Part shown: positions 35,612 through 44,254 of the stretch, in pieces | Position numbering within the stretch: position 1 is the first letter of the stretch | Layout: each line of letters begins with the position of its first letter | Assembly: GCF_918741295.1 (NCBI RefSeq) | Contig: NZ_CAKKNB010000002.1 | Coordinates: forward strand, 744,001-808,000 | Source of the DNA: Aquabacterium sp. CECT 9606 | GTDB taxonomy: Bacteria > Pseudomonadota > Gammaproteobacteria > Burkholderiales > Burkholderiaceae_C | DNA length: 64,000 nt | Direction: 5' to 3' | Made by a program: the position numbers and the translations under genes | The notes under the pieces: generated by a model | The model's input: the letters and a program-made list of their open reading frames with translations, nothing else | The model's database searches: none | Told to the model about the DNA's origin: nothing

Positions 35612-37420
35612 TCATGCCGCATTCAGGATGCGGATCAGCTCGCTGGGGTTCAGTGGCTTGCGCAGCAGCGTGACGCCCACCCCGGCCGCGCGCGAACCCA
35701 AGTCGGCTGTGGCATCGGCGGTCAGCAAGAAGGCGGGCAGGTCTTCTCCAAACTCGTAGCGCAACTGGGCAATGGCTTCCAGCCCGGTGATGCTCAAGCC
35801 CAGGCGGTAGTCGCTGATCACGGCCACGGGCAGGTCGCCCAAAGGCATCTCGCCACTGGTCTGCAGGGCGGCCACGGCCTCCACCGCGATTTCCGGGGTG
35901 TGCCCGGTGGCCGCTTGCCAGCCATTCTGGCGCAGTACCAGCGCCATGCTGTCCAGCACCTGGGGCTCGTCGTCGATCACCACCACCACGCCACGTTGAT
36001 GCGGGTCTTTGTGATCATCCTGATTGAGGGTCCCGGCGTTGGGCGATGGTGCGGCGATGGCCTCGCGCAGTGGCAGCCGCAATGAAAAGCACGAGCCGCG
36101 CCCCAGTCTGGACCTCACGGTGACCTGAACCCGGCCCAGGCGGGCCAGGCGGCGCACCACCGCCAGCCCCAACCCAAGGCCTTCGCCTGAGCGGCGTGCC
36201 GTGCTGTGCGCCTGAAAGTAGTCGTCAAAGATGCGTTCGCGGTGCTCAGGGGCCACGCCCACGCCACTGTCCCACACCTGGCAGATGACCCAACGGCCCC
36301 GTACCCGGGCGCGCAGTCGGACCTGGCCCTGGTGGGTGTAGCGCACCGCGTTGTTGAGCAAATTACGCAAGATGCGTTCGGTGATGTGCGGATCGGCCTG
36401 CACCCAGGCGTCGGTGGCATCCACCTGCCAGCTCAGGCCCTTGTTGGCGCACAGCACCGCGAATTCGTGCTCCAGGCGACGGTACAAGGTCGACAAGGCC
36501 AGCGCCTGGGGCTGATGCTCCACCCGCTCGGCGTCGATGCTGGCCACGTCGAACATGCGCTCGAACAAGGTGCTCAGCGAACGCAGCGAGGTGCTGATCT
36601 TGGACAGCAAGTCCTGCCCCTCGGCCTGGGTCACCCACGGGTTGAGCGCATTGGTCAGCAGCATCATCACGTGCAAGGGCTGACGCAGGTCGTGGCTGGC
36701 GGCGGCGAAGAACTCGCTCTTTTGCCGGTCGGCGCCTTCGGCCAGGGCCTTGGCCAGGGTGACCTGGTTGATCTCGTGGCGAAGTTGCAGCACCAAGGCG
36801 GCGTTTTCGTGGCGCAGCAAGGCGCCTTCGCGCAATCGCCGGCTGATGCCTGACGAGATGAACATGCAGGTGACCATGGACAACATCAGCACCACGGCCA
36901 GGTAGACCGAGCTGTCTTCGTTGTCGACCAGCAGGCGCGCGCTGATCAACAGCAGCAGCGGAAAACTGCCAAAGAAGCCGACGATCCAGTCATGCACCAG
37001 CACCAGCATCAGTGTGTAGCCGTAGACCACGACGGCCGCCACCAGGCTCATCTTCCAGCCAGCGGTGGCCACGCTCAGCAGCGCCACGCCCATCAAACCC
37101 CAGAACAAGCTTTGCAGCAAATGCCAGCCCACCAGGCTCGCGCGCCACGTGCGGTAGCCCGAAGCAGCGATGCCAAAGCGCTGAAAACGCCGGCTCATCA
37201 AGCCCACGGTGGCCCAAAGCAGGAGCAGGCCAATGGCCGGGGTCACCCAGTGCCAGCGTGGCAAGGGCGAATCCTTCACCATCCAGGCCAGCAGGAGCAG
37301 CGCGGGGATTTGCGGCAAAACGGAGCCGGGCGTGATGCGCCAGCTGTCTTGAAGCAATTGCAGATCGATCCGGGACTCAATGGGCGCCAGCCCCTTGAGG
37401 GAGCCGCGCCACCAACTCAC
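35612..37420 (-). CDS. hybrid sensor histidine kinase with receiver domain
   Basis: A 602-residue membrane histidine kinase. About six helices (35-190) form the N-terminal sensor. The phosphoacceptor domain has A-A-S-H-D-L-R-Q-P-L with His243. The ATPase domain has the N box (N-L-L-N-N-A, about 353-358), D-S-G-V-G (384-388) and G-E-G-L-G-L-G-L (412-419). A C-terminal receiver has Asp483/484, phosphoacceptor Asp537, Thr567 and Lys588. I chose GTG 37420 because it overlaps the stop of the response regulator gene (GTGA); the longer frame upstream only shadows that gene. Signal and target genes are unknown. Confidence 0.88.
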   Translation of the reverse strand: MSWWRGSLKGLAPIESRIDLQLLQDSWRITPGSVLPQIPALLLLAWMVKDSPLPRWHWVTPAIGLLLLWATVGLMSRRFQRFGIAASGYRTWRASLVGWHLLQSLFWGLMGVALLSVATAGWKMSLVAAVVVYGYTLMLVLVHDWIVGFFGSFPLLLLISARLLVDNEDSSVYLAVVLMLSMVTCMFISSGISRRLREGALLRHENAALVLQLRHEINQVTLAKALAEGADRQKSEFFAAASHDLRQPLHVMMLLTNALNPWVTQAEGQDLLSKISTSLRSLSTLFERMFDVASIDAERVEHQPQALALSTLYRRLEHEFAVLCANKGLSWQVDATDAWVQADPHITERILRNLLNNAVRYTHQGQVRLRARVRGRWVICQVWDSGVGVAPEHRERIFDDYFQAHSTARRSGEGLGLGLAVVRRLARLGRVQVTVRSRLGRGSCFSLRLPLREAIAAPSPNAGTLNQDDHKDPHQRGVVVVIDDEPQVLDSMALVLRQNGWQAATGHTPEIAVEAVAALQTSGEMPLGDLPVAVISDYRLGLSITGLEAIAQLRYEFGEDLPAFLLTADATADLGSRAAGVGVTLLRKPLNPSELIRILNAA

Positions 37421-38082
37421 GGTAGCTGCTCCTCGGCGGGCAACTGGCGTGAGCACAGCAAGACCAACTGCGTGCGGCTGTGCACCTTGTAGGCCCGGAA
37501 GATGGCGCTGACGTGCAGCTTCACGGTCTCGGGGCTGATGCCCAGCGCGGTGGCGATCACCGGGTTGGAGCAACCACGCGTGATCCAGGTCAGCACGTCC
37601 TTCTGGCGGGGTGTGAGCTTGGTGCTGGGCAGCAAGTCGGAAGAATCGGGCAGGGTGGCCGCCGGGCTGGACAACAGGTCGGCCGGGAAATGCAGGCGCC
37701 CTTCGACCAGGGCTTGCAGCGCCGTCATGAAGCCGTCCAGTTCGCCCAGCTTGGGGATGAAGCAGGAGGCGCCGTGGTGAATGCATTCCAACGCCAGCTG
37801 CGCGTCGGTGCTGCCGGTGATGATGCCGATGCGCTGGGTGGTGGCCACCTGGCGCACGTGCTTGAGCGTGTCCACGCCACTGCTGTCTGGCAGGCCCAGG
37901 TCCAGCAAGACGGCGTCGATCGGGTCGGCGGCCGAGCTGGCCAAGTGCGACAGCGCGCTGCGGCAGGTGTTGGCCTGCGAGAAGCGCGCCAGCGGTTGCA
38001 GGCTGCGGATGGCGTGCATCATCCCTTCCCGGATGAGGCTGTGATCATCAACTAACAGGTAATGCGGAGATTGGTGATCCAT
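37417..38082 (-). CDS. LuxR-type response regulator (REC-HTH)
   Basis: A 221-residue NarL/FixJ-type regulator. The receiver domain has the acidic pair at 12-13 (L-V-D-D-H) and the phosphoacceptor Asp61 (V-L-L-D-L-G-L-P-D). The C-terminal helix-turn-helix (L-T-P-R-Q-K-D-V-L, then P-E-T-V-K-L-H-V) binds DNA. It is translationally coupled to the hybrid kinase, so the two form a phosphorelay pair. Its start is close to the yggS-like gene's end (36 bp). Confidence 0.92.
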   Translation of the reverse strand: MDHQSPHYLLVDDHSLIREGMMHAIRSLQPLARFSQANTCRSALSHLASSAADPIDAVLLDLGLPDSSGVDTLKHVRQVATTQRIGIITGSTDAQLALECIHHGASCFIPKLGELDGFMTALQALVEGRLHFPADLLSSPAATLPDSSDLLPSTKLTPRQKDVLTWITRGCSNPVIATALGISPETVKLHVSAIFRAYKVHSRTQLVLLCSRQLPAEEQLP

Positions 38083-38117
38083 GGCGCCTTCTTCAGGGCG
38101 TGATCTTATCTGGGCCG

Positions 38118-38804
38118 TCAGCGTTGTCCAAAGATGGCGGACCCGATTCGTACCATGGTTGACCCTTGTTCCACGGCCATTTCGAGGTCGGCGCTCATGC
38201 CCATGGACAAAGTATCCAGTGTTAACCCGTGATCACGCAGATCATCAAACACTTCTCGTATTTTTTTGAGGGCCTGGTGTTGGGTGCATGCGTCGTTGCT
38301 GGGGGCGGGCAGCGCCATCACCCCCCTCAGTTGCAGGTGGGGCAGGTGGGCCACCGCCTGCGCCAAGGCCAAGGCACCCGCCGGCTCGACGCCGCTTTTG
38401 CTGTCCTCGCCGCTGGTGTTGACCTGGATGCACACCTGCAAGGGTGGCAAGTGCGCTGGCCGTTGCTCGCTCAGGCGTTGGGCAATTTTCAGGCGGTCTA
38501 CCGTGTGAACCCAATCGAAGTTCTCGGCCACCACGCGGGTCTTGTTGCTCTGGAGCGGGCCAATCAAATGCCATTCGATCTGAGCGCGCAAATCGGCCAA
38601 CTCGGCCATCTTGTCCACGGCCTCCTGCACGTAGTTTTCACCAAAGCGGTGCTGTCCGGCCTGAAAGGCCTCGCGCACATCGGCCGCCGGAAAGGTCTTG
38701 CTGACCGCCAGCAATGTGACACCATTGGCCGGACGGTCCACTTTTGAACACGCCTGCTCTATTCGGCTTTGCACGAGTTGTAGCTTGCTGGTGATCGTCG
38801 CCAT
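38118..38804 (-). CDS. YggS family PLP-binding protein
   Basis: A 228-residue pyridoxal-phosphate protein of the YggS/PROSC family, involved in vitamin B6 and amino-acid homeostasis without a known catalytic reaction. The PLP lysine lies in L-L-A-V-S-K-T-F (about residue 31-32), and the C-terminal L-S-M-G-M-S-A-D-L-E-M-A phosphate-binding segment is conserved. It is divergent from pilT across 35 bp, an arrangement I associate with many proteobacteria. Confidence 0.93.
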   Translation of the reverse strand: MATITSKLQLVQSRIEQACSKVDRPANGVTLLAVSKTFPAADVREAFQAGQHRFGENYVQEAVDKMAELADLRAQIEWHLIGPLQSNKTRVVAENFDWVHTVDRLKIAQRLSEQRPAHLPPLQVCIQVNTSGEDSKSGVEPAGALALAQAVAHLPHLQLRGVMALPAPSNDACTQHQALKKIREVFDDLRDHGLTLDTLSMGMSADLEMAVEQGSTMVRIGSAIFGQR

Positions 38805-38807
38805 AAT
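38778..38807 (+). promoter_or_regulatory. candidate pilT promoter
   Basis: TTGTAG (38778-38783) and CATAAT (38802-38807) are 18 bp apart and 32 bp before the pilT start. The promoter would overlap the first codons of the divergent yggS-like gene. Confidence 0.45.
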
Positions 38808-38839
38808 GGTCTGTCAAGAAATCCCGGCCCCAATCATCC

Positions 38840-39883
38840 ATGGATATCACCCAACTTCTCGCCTTCTCGGTCAAGAACAAAGCGTCTGACCTGCACTTGT
38901 CGGCGGGTTTGCCCCCCATGATCCGGGTTCACGGGGACGTGCGGCGCATCAACGTCGATGCACTGGACCACAAGCAGGTCCACGACATGGTGTACGACAT
39001 CATGAACGACGCCCAGCGCAAGATGTACGAAGAAACGCTGGAGTGCGACTTCTCGTTCGAGATCCAGGGCCTGGCGCGTTTCCGGGTCAACGCTTTCAAC
39101 CAGAACCGGGGCGCCGGCGCTGTGTTCCGGACCATTCCGTCCAAGATCCTGACGCTGGAGCAGCTCAACGCGCCCAAGATCTTCGCCGACCTGGCGCTGC
39201 GTCCGCGCGGCCTGGTGCTGGTCACCGGCCCGACCGGTTCGGGCAAGTCGACCACGCTGGCCGGCATGGTCAACCACCTGAACGAGTCCGAATACGGCCA
39301 CATCCTGACGGTCGAAGACCCGATCGAATTCGTGCATGAGTCGAAAAAATGCCTGATCAACCAGCGCGAAGTCGGGCCGCACACCATGAGCTTCTCGAAC
39401 GCGTTGCGCTCGGCGCTTCGTGAAGACCCGGACTGCATCCTGGTGGGCGAAATGCGCGATCTGGAAACCATCCGCCTGGCCCTGACCGCCGCTGAAACCG
39501 GCCACTTGGTCTTCGGCACCCTGCACACGTCCAGCGCCGCCAAGACCATCGACCGGGTGGTCGACGTCTTCCCGGCCGCTGAAAAAGACATGGTCCGCGC
39601 CATGTTGTCCGAATCGCTGGTGGCCGTGATCTCGCAGTCGCTGTGCAAGCTGAAAGACGGCTCGGGTCGCGTGGCCGCCCATGAAATCATGGTCGCCAAT
39701 GCCGCCATCCGAAATCTGATCCGCGAAAACAAGATCGCCCAGATGTACTCCGCCATCCAGACCGGCAACAACGCCGGCATGCAGACGCTCGACCAGAACC
39801 TGTCCGACCTGGTCCGCCGCAACCTGATCTCGCCCGCTGAAGCCCGCTCCAGGGCGAAGTCGCCCGAAAACTTCCCGGGCTGA
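38840..39883 (+). CDS. pilT: type IV pilus retraction ATPase PilT
   Basis: A 347-residue hexameric ATPase that depolymerises type IV pili to drive twitching. Walker A G-P-T-G-S-G-K-S-T (130-138, Lys136), the Walker B region (I-L-V-G-E-M-R-D), the His box (T-G-H-L-V-F-G-T-L-H-T) and the PilT-specific A-I-R-N-L-I-R-E motif are all intact. It is the first of three plus-strand genes with the cNMP-binding protein and PilU; the next gene starts 1 bp after its stop. Confidence 0.97.
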   Translation: MDITQLLAFSVKNKASDLHLSAGLPPMIRVHGDVRRINVDALDHKQVHDMVYDIMNDAQRKMYEETLECDFSFEIQGLARFRVNAFNQNRGAGAVFRTIPSKILTLEQLNAPKIFADLALRPRGLVLVTGPTGSGKSTTLAGMVNHLNESEYGHILTVEDPIEFVHESKKCLINQREVGPHTMSFSNALRSALREDPDCILVGEMRDLETIRLALTAAETGHLVFGTLHTSSAAKTIDRVVDVFPAAEKDMVRAMLSESLVAVISQSLCKLKDGSGRVAAHEIMVANAAIRNLIRENKIAQMYSAIQTGNNAGMQTLDQNLSDLVRRNLISPAEARSRAKSPENFPG

Positions 39884-39884
39884 C

Positions 39885-40532
39885 ATGAGACGTTTGCTGG
39901 ACCGATTCAAGATCGCAGGCCCGGGCGACAACGCCACCGAGGAGCGCGAGGCCGACGACGAGGGGTTCTTCTCCACCCAGTTCATGGAACGCCCCGAGCT
40001 GTCCCGGGCCGCTTCGGCCTGGACGTCGCGTGCGCTGGCCGTGGGCGCCCAGGGCCTTGATCCCGCGATGGGCGTTGAGTTGTTGCTCAAAGCCTGGCAC
40101 GACGACACCTTCACCACCCTGCTGGGCGAGGCCGAGCACGAGAAACTGCGCACTCACCTCGAATTCGTCACGGTTCCGGCCGGAAGAGAGTTGATCGTCC
40201 AGGACGAAAAAGGCGACTATGCCTTGGTGATACTCGAAGGCCTGGTGGCGGTCGACCGCGTGCAGCCCACGGGCGAGCGTGCCCGCCTGGCCGAATTGCG
40301 CGAAGGGGATGTCTTGGGTGAAATGTCTTTGCTGGATGCCGGGGCGCGTTTTGCGTCCTGCCAGACGCTGAGCCGCTGCTCTCTCGCCATCATCACGCGC
40401 AGCGCGCTCGACGAGTTCGCCATTGAAGAGCCTCGGCTGGGCTTTGCGCTGATGGCGGGCGTGGCCCGCCGCCTGTCGCTGCGCATGCGCCAACTCAGCG
40501 CACGCCTGGGCGCCCTGCTCACGGCTGGTTGA
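39885..40532 (+). CDS. cyclic-nucleotide-binding domain protein between pilT and pilU
   Basis: A 215-residue protein with one cNMP-binding (Crp-type) beta-roll at about residues 80-190. The phosphate-binding cassette reads G-E-M-S-L-L-D-A-G-A-R-F-A-S, close to the canonical form with the key Arg kept, but Phe in the position usually held by Ser/Thr. No helix-turn-helix follows, so it is not a DNA-binding CRP. The N-terminal 60 residues are charged and unassigned. Its place between two retraction ATPases suggests ligand control of pilus retraction; this is inference. Confidence 0.85.
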   Translation: MRRLLDRFKIAGPGDNATEEREADDEGFFSTQFMERPELSRAASAWTSRALAVGAQGLDPAMGVELLLKAWHDDTFTTLLGEAEHEKLRTHLEFVTVPAGRELIVQDEKGDYALVILEGLVAVDRVQPTGERARLAELREGDVLGEMSLLDAGARFASCQTLSRCSLAIITRSALDEFAIEEPRLGFALMAGVARRLSLRMRQLSARLGALLTAG

Positions 40533-40578
40533 TTTACAGTCCACACACACGTTCAAAACATTCACTGGGATTCACGCC

Positions 40579-41715
40579 ATGGAACGCGATCAGGCCTCCA
40601 AATTCATCAACGATCTGCTCAAGCTGATGATCGCGCGTGGGGGCTCCGACTTGTTCCTCACGGCCGAATTCCCGCCGGCCATCAAGGTCGATGGCAAGGT
40701 CACCAAGGTGTCGCCCCAGCCCCTGACGGCACAGCACACCATGGCCCTGGCCCGTTCGATCATGAACGACAAGCAGGCCGCCGAATTCGAGCGCACCAAG
40801 GAGTGCAACTTCGCCATCTCGCCAGGCGGGGTGGGGCGCTTCCGTGTGAACGTGTTCGTGCAGCAAAGCTTCGTGGGCATGGTGCTTCGGACCATTCCCC
40901 AGCAACTGCCCACGGTCGACGCCATGGGCCTGCCCCAGATCCTCAAAGAAGTGGCCATGAACAAGCGCGGCCTGGTCATCCTGGTGGGTGGCACGGGGTC
41001 GGGCAAATCGACGACGCTGGCGGCCATGGTCGACCACCGCAACGAGAACACCTACGGGCACATCATCACGATTGAAGACCCGGTCGAATTCGTGCACCCG
41101 CACAAGAACTGCATCGTCACGCAGCGTGAGGTCGGCATCGACACCGACGGCTGGGAAATGGCGCTGAAGAACACCTTGCGCCAAGCCCCTGATGTGATCC
41201 TGATGGGCGAAATCCGCGACCGCGAGACCATGGAACACGCCGTGGCCTTCGCCGAAACCGGCCACTTGTGCATGGCCACCTTGCACGCCAACAGCGCCAA
41301 CCAGGCGCTGGACCGGATCATCAACTTCTTCCCCGAAGAGCGCCGCACGCAACTGCTGATGGACTTGTCGCTCAACCTGAAGGCGCTGGTGTCGCAACGC
41401 CTGCTGCCCCGCCAGGAAGGCAAGGGCCGCGCGGCCGCGGTAGAAATCCTGCTCAACACCCCCTTGATCTCCGACATGATCTTCAAGGGCGAGGTCGGCG
41501 AGATCAAGGAGATCATGAAGAAGTCGCGCGAGCTGGGCATGCAGACTTTCGACCAGGCCCTGTTCGACCTGTTCGAGAACAACGACATCACCTTTGAGGA
41601 CGCGCTGCGCAACGCCGATTCGGTCAACGACCTGCGCCTGCAGATCAAGCTGCACAGCCAGCGCGCGCGCAGCCTTGACCTGGCCTCCGGCACCGAGCAC
41701 TTCAAGATCGTCTGA
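40579..41715 (+). CDS. pilU: PilT-like retraction ATPase PilU
   Basis: A 378-residue PilT paralogue that assists PilT in forceful retraction. Walker A is G-G-T-G-S-G-K-S-T (Lys143), Walker B V-I-L-M-G-E-I-R-D, and the His box T-G-H-L-C-M-A-T-L-H-A. The PilT A-I-R-N-L-I-R-E motif is replaced by a L-L-N-T-P-L-I-S-D-M-I-F segment, as in PilU. Its stop overlaps the start of the next gene by 1 bp. Confidence 0.95.
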   Translation: MERDQASKFINDLLKLMIARGGSDLFLTAEFPPAIKVDGKVTKVSPQPLTAQHTMALARSIMNDKQAAEFERTKECNFAISPGGVGRFRVNVFVQQSFVGMVLRTIPQQLPTVDAMGLPQILKEVAMNKRGLVILVGGTGSGKSTTLAAMVDHRNENTYGHIITIEDPVEFVHPHKNCIVTQREVGIDTDGWEMALKNTLRQAPDVILMGEIRDRETMEHAVAFAETGHLCMATLHANSANQALDRIINFFPEERRTQLLMDLSLNLKALVSQRLLPRQEGKGRAAAVEILLNTPLISDMIFKGEVGEIKEIMKKSRELGMQTFDQALFDLFENNDITFEDALRNADSVNDLRLQIKLHSQRARSLDLASGTEHFKIV

Positions 41716-42611
41716 TGACCGTGAGCAAAACCTACGAGGCCGTGGCGCCGTGCAAAGTGGCCTTCCTGGGCTTGGGCACCATGGGCGCGCCGATGGCGGC
41801 CCACCTGCTCAAGGCCGGTCACGAGGTCACCGTCTACAACCGGACGCAGTCCAAGGCCCTGGATTGGGTGGCCGAGCATGGCGGCGCCTGGGCGGTCTCA
41901 CCGCGCGAGGCGGTGCGTGAAGCCCAGATCGTGTTCACCTGCGTCGGCGATGACGAGGACCTGCGCAGCGTCACCGTGGGGCCCCAAGGCGCCTTCGGGG
42001 CCATGCCGGACGGCAGCGTGCTGGTGGACCACACCACCACCTCGGCCGAGGTTGCCCGCGAACTCGCTCAAATCGCCCGAGACCAAGGCCTGCATTTCAT
42101 CGATGCGCCTGTTTCAGGCGGCAATCTGGGCGCCATCAACGGCGTGCTGACCATCATGTGCGGTGGCGACGCCGACGCGTTCAGCCGCGTTCAGCCCGTC
42201 ATGCAGGCCTATGCCCGCGCGGCCACCCACTTGGGCGCCAGCGGCTCTGGCCAGTTGGCCAAAATGGTCAACCAGATCTGCGTGGCCGGGGTGTTGCAAG
42301 GCCTGTCTGAAGCCTTGGCTTTCGGCCAGACTGCGGGCCTGGACATGCAGGCCGTGCTCGGTGTCATCACGCAAGGTGCGGCCGGCAGCTGGCAAATGCA
42401 GAACCGTGGCCCCACCATGGTCAACGACCTGTTCGATTTCGGTTTCGCCGTTGACCTGATGCGCAAGGACCTGGGCCTGTGCCTGGACGAGGCCAGGCGC
42501 CTGGGCGCCCGTCTGCCTGCCACGGCCTTGATCGACCAGTTCTACGCCGATGTGCAGGGCATGGGCGGCGGCCGCTGGGACACCTCCAGCCTCATCCGCC
42601 GTCTGCGCTGA
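41715..42611 (+). CDS. NAD(P)-dependent beta-hydroxyacid dehydrogenase
   Basis: A 298-residue enzyme of the 3-hydroxyisobutyrate dehydrogenase family. The NAD(P) loop F-L-G-L-G-T-M-G-A-P-M is at about residues 17-27, the substrate loop D-A-P-V-S-G-G near 132, and the catalytic Lys in G-Q-L-A-K-M-V-N-Q near 183. Candidates are 3-hydroxyisobutyrate, tartronate semialdehyde or glyoxylate/succinic semialdehyde; the sequence alone does not choose. It overlaps pilU by 1 bp, which probably reflects read-through of the pil operon and not a pilus role. Confidence 0.9.
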   Translation: MTVSKTYEAVAPCKVAFLGLGTMGAPMAAHLLKAGHEVTVYNRTQSKALDWVAEHGGAWAVSPREAVREAQIVFTCVGDDEDLRSVTVGPQGAFGAMPDGSVLVDHTTTSAEVARELAQIARDQGLHFIDAPVSGGNLGAINGVLTIMCGGDADAFSRVQPVMQAYARAATHLGASGSGQLAKMVNQICVAGVLQGLSEALAFGQTAGLDMQAVLGVITQGAAGSWQMQNRGPTMVNDLFDFGFAVDLMRKDLGLCLDEARRLGARLPATALIDQFYADVQGMGGGRWDTSSLIRRLR

Positions 42612-42629
42612 CTCTGGCGCGGTCAATCC

Positions 42630-43292
42630 TCAAGGGTTGGAAGCCGCGGGTTCAGTTGGCTTGGGTGGCGGCAACTTGCGCGCCAACTCGTCTTCCGACA
42701 TCAGTTGGAACACCTTGATCACCTTGGTCACGCCACTGACACCCGAGGCCAGCTCGGCCGCGCGGTTGGCTTCGCGTTCGGTCACCAAGCCCATCAGGTA
42801 GACGTCGCCACGCTCGACCACGATCTTGAAGGCGTTGGAAAACATGTCGCGCGCGTCCACGAAACTCGCCTTGATCTTGCCCTTGATCAGCACGTCGCTG
42901 GAGCGTGATCCCAGCGAACTGGCCCCCATCACCGCCAGTTCATTGACCACGGATTGCACGTTGTCAACGCGCGCCACGGCTTGCTCGACGGCAGTGCGGT
43001 CCGCCTCGGAGGCCACTTCGCCCGTCAGCAACACCAGACGGTTGTAGGACGTCGCGTTGACGTGGCCGCTCTCGCCCACCAAGTCGCGGATGCGCGATGA
43101 GGCCTTGATCTCGATGCCCTGGTCTTCAAGCTGCGTGCCCGAAGTGCGGCGGTCCGAAGCCATGAAGGCCCCGCCAATGGCCGAGCCCAGCACCAGCGGC
43201 GCGCAGCCGGCCGTCAGGTTCAAGGCCAGCGCGAGCGCCGTCCAGCGGCCCAAGCGTCCCAGGTTCTGCAATGTGTTGATTTTCTTTTTCAA
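42630..43292 (-). CDS. BON-domain lipoprotein (DolP/YraP-like)
   Basis: A 220-residue outer-membrane lipoprotein with a signal ending in L-T-A-G-C and two BON domains (about 50-120 and 130-200), which bind phospholipid and help keep the outer membrane intact. I chose the TTG at 43292, which overlaps the SIS gene stop (TTGA) and has AGGAG 8 nt upstream; a GTG at 43331 would overlap more. The order BON-SIS-yraN, divergent from rsmI, is that of E. coli dolP-diaA-yraN-rsmI. Confidence 0.88.
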   Translation of the reverse strand: MKKKINTLQNLGRLGRWTALALALNLTAGCAPLVLGSAIGGAFMASDRRTSGTQLEDQGIEIKASSRIRDLVGESGHVNATSYNRLVLLTGEVASEADRTAVEQAVARVDNVQSVVNELAVMGASSLGSRSSDVLIKGKIKASFVDARDMFSNAFKIVVERGDVYLMGLVTEREANRAAELASGVSGVTKVIKVFQLMSEDELARKLPPPKPTEPAASNP

Positions 43293-43855
43293 GCCACGTC
43301 TCCTAGCAAATGGGTGTCCACGGCCTCGCACAGGCTGTGCAAGGCCAGCCAGGCCACGGCAAAAAGCCGGGCCGCCTGGTGTCCGGGCAAGGGTACCCAG
43401 ACATCGGTGTCTCTCAGCAACGGGCCCAGCACCGAAGCGGCCTCGCCCGTGAAAAGCACCAAAGTCAGATCTTGTTCGCGTGCCGCCTCGGTGGCCGCCA
43501 CCAGCGCGGGCTCATCGCGTTCCAGCGAAAACGCCAGCCAGATGTCGCCAGGGTGACCCAAGGCGCGCACCTGCGCGACCAGGTTGTCGTCTTTGCCCGG
43601 CAAGGCCAGGGCGGCCAGCGGTGGCCGTTCGCGGCTCACGCCCTGGACCAGCAGGGAAGCGGTCTGCTGCGCCAGCCATTCGGCCTCGGCCACACCTGCG
43701 CACAGCACCTTGCCACCAGCGGTCAGCGCGTGCGTGATGGCCTGGGCGGCGTAGTGCAGGTGCAGCGCCAGGCGATCCGCCGACTGGTACAGCACATCGG
43801 CGGTTTCCAGAAAGGGCTGCTGCGAAAAGGGCTGTTGAAATTGAGGGTCCGACAT
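43289..43855 (-). CDS. SIS-domain protein (DiaA-like position, degenerate site)
   Basis: A 188-residue SIS-domain protein in the place of DiaA/GmhA, which bind DnaA or isomerise sedoheptulose phosphate. The beta-alpha-beta pattern of the fold is kept (A-L-T-A-G-G-K-V-L-C, then L-A-L-A-L-P-G-K-D-D-N-L-V-A-Q-V). But the usual G-N-G-G-S-A sugar-phosphate loop is replaced by A-G-V-A-E-A-E. Isomerase activity is therefore doubtful and a binding role is more likely. It overlaps the BON gene by 4 bp. Confidence 0.8.
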   Translation of the reverse strand: MSDPQFQQPFSQQPFLETADVLYQSADRLALHLHYAAQAITHALTAGGKVLCAGVAEAEWLAQQTASLLVQGVSRERPPLAALALPGKDDNLVAQVRALGHPGDIWLAFSLERDEPALVAATEAAREQDLTLVLFTGEAASVLGPLLRDTDVWVPLPGHQAARLFAVAWLALHSLCEAVDTHLLGDVA

Positions 43856-43873
43856 GAAGGTCGATGATAAGGG

Positions 43874-44254
43874 CTATGCCGAGGTGTCAAAGGCGGCCAC
43901 GATCCATTCCAGCGCATCGCCATCAATCGCGACCACGTCGAAGCGGCAGGGCGGCCAGGGATTCAGTTGCAGCAGGTAATGCCTTGCGCCCCGGATACAA
44001 CGCTGCTGTTTGCCGCGCCCGATGCTGGCCGCCGCACCGCCATGGTCCGCACTGCTGCGCTGCCGCACTTCCACGAACACCAAAGTGCCGTCCTTGTCGC
44101 GCATGATCAGGTCCACTTCTGCGCCGCGTGCCGACGGGCCCCGTGCGACCCGATAATTGCGCTCAACCAGCTCCAGACCCTGCGCCTGCAAATAGGCCAG
44201 GGCGCGGCCCTCCGCCTCATCTCCCCGGGATTTCGTCGTGACCTTCGATGCCAA
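43874..44254 (-). CDS. YraN family (UPF0102) nuclease-like protein
   Basis: A 126-residue protein of the UPF0102/YraN family, related in fold to Holliday-junction resolvases. The conserved G-D-E-A-E-G-R-A-L-A-Y-L helix, the R-N-Y-R-V segment and the nuclease-like G-A-E-V-D-L-I with F-V-E-V-R-Q-R are present. It overlaps the divergent rsmI start by 17 bp, so the two genes must share or interlock their promoters. Its biochemical role is not established. Confidence 0.9.
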   Translation of the reverse strand: MASKVTTKSRGDEAEGRALAYLQAQGLELVERNYRVARGPSARGAEVDLIMRDKDGTLVFVEVRQRSSADHGGAAASIGRGKQQRCIRGARHYLLQLNPWPPCRFDVVAIDGDALEWIVAAFDTSA

